From assembly GCA_049416425.1 (NCBI GenBank), contig JBMSHD010000107.1:1-6872 (forward strand): 6,872 nucleotides of DNA, in the 5' to 3' direction. The number at the start of each line of letters is the position of its first letter. The stretch's first letter is position 1. A program made the position numbers and the translations under genes. The notes beneath the pieces were generated by a model. It was not told the DNA's origin. It searched no databases and worked only from the letters and a program-made list of their open reading frames with translations. Source of the DNA: JBMSHD01 sp049416425 (GTDB lineage Bacteria > Pseudomonadota > Gammaproteobacteria > Francisellales > Francisellaceae). Below are positions 6,754 to 6,872 of the stretch, piece by piece.

Positions 6754-6872
6754 TGCTATTCCAGAGTATAGTTAAAATTGTGATTTCAAGGAATATTTGA
6801 GATGGTGTGTCGATTTTTTTAAGGAACGCGCTCAAAATAACTTCCCATTATTGTATTCATATTGTTCATACG
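6754..6872 (-). other. Upstream region of the hypothetical gene; possible tail of an off-window gene
   Basis: This edge stretch probably carries the promoter for the hypothetical gene; the only element I can point to is TATACT at 6765-6770 on the minus strand. On that strand two frames run in from the window edge for a short distance, one ending at a TAA with the last residues SYFERVP and one ending at a TGA with NNGKLF. Either could be the 3' end of a neighbouring gene, and a dozen or so codons are too few to decide. I see no terminator or repeat here. Confidence 0.2.

Overview
The window reads as ordinary gammaproteobacterial chromosome of moderate GC (roughly 45% in the coding parts I counted by eye). 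The best evidence is a PriA and a SthA that follow the enterobacterial proteins motif by motif, including the near-invariant SthA C-terminus. Soluble transhydrogenase is mainly a gammaproteobacterial enzyme. The short uncharacterised protein at the right resembles, from memory, a family seen in Legionella-like and other gammaproteobacteria. I cannot name the genus.

Layout, left to right. Positions 1-180 hold an open frame on the plus strand whose stop overlaps the start of priA as ATGA, probably the 3' end of an upstream gene or a small coupled gene. priA (177-2327, plus) encodes the primosomal helicase. One base after its stop comes the stop of sthA (2329-3702, minus), so the two genes converge tail to tail. 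The minus strand then carries, reading leftward from the right end, a small conserved hypothetical gene (6289-6729), a gene-free block of about 400 bases, an outer-membrane beta-barrel gene (5232-5876), a Cys/Met-metabolism PLP enzyme gene (3805-5202) and sthA. The barrel and PLP genes are 29 bases apart with no terminator between them and may be cotranscribed. sthA lies 102 bases further on and has its own candidate extended -10 promoter.

The genes are mostly unrelated housekeeping functions: replication restart, NADPH/NADH balance, sulfur amino-acid metabolism and an envelope protein. I see no phage, transposase, CRISPR, tRNA, rRNA or toxin-antitoxin module, and no clear new defence or biosynthetic system.

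The part that stands out is the gene-free block at about 5985-6258. It is GC-richer than its surroundings (133 of 240 bases in 6001-6240, 55%) and is full of short palindromes. Two overlapping minus-strand frames stay open across it, and it ends at a 26-base near-perfect AT-rich palindrome. The C-terminus of the adjacent hypothetical protein looks short and ends in an unusual GC-rich heptapeptide. Together these suggest a dispersed non-coding or mobile repeat that landed next to, and perhaps trimmed, that gene. This remains an inference until copy number in the genome is checked.
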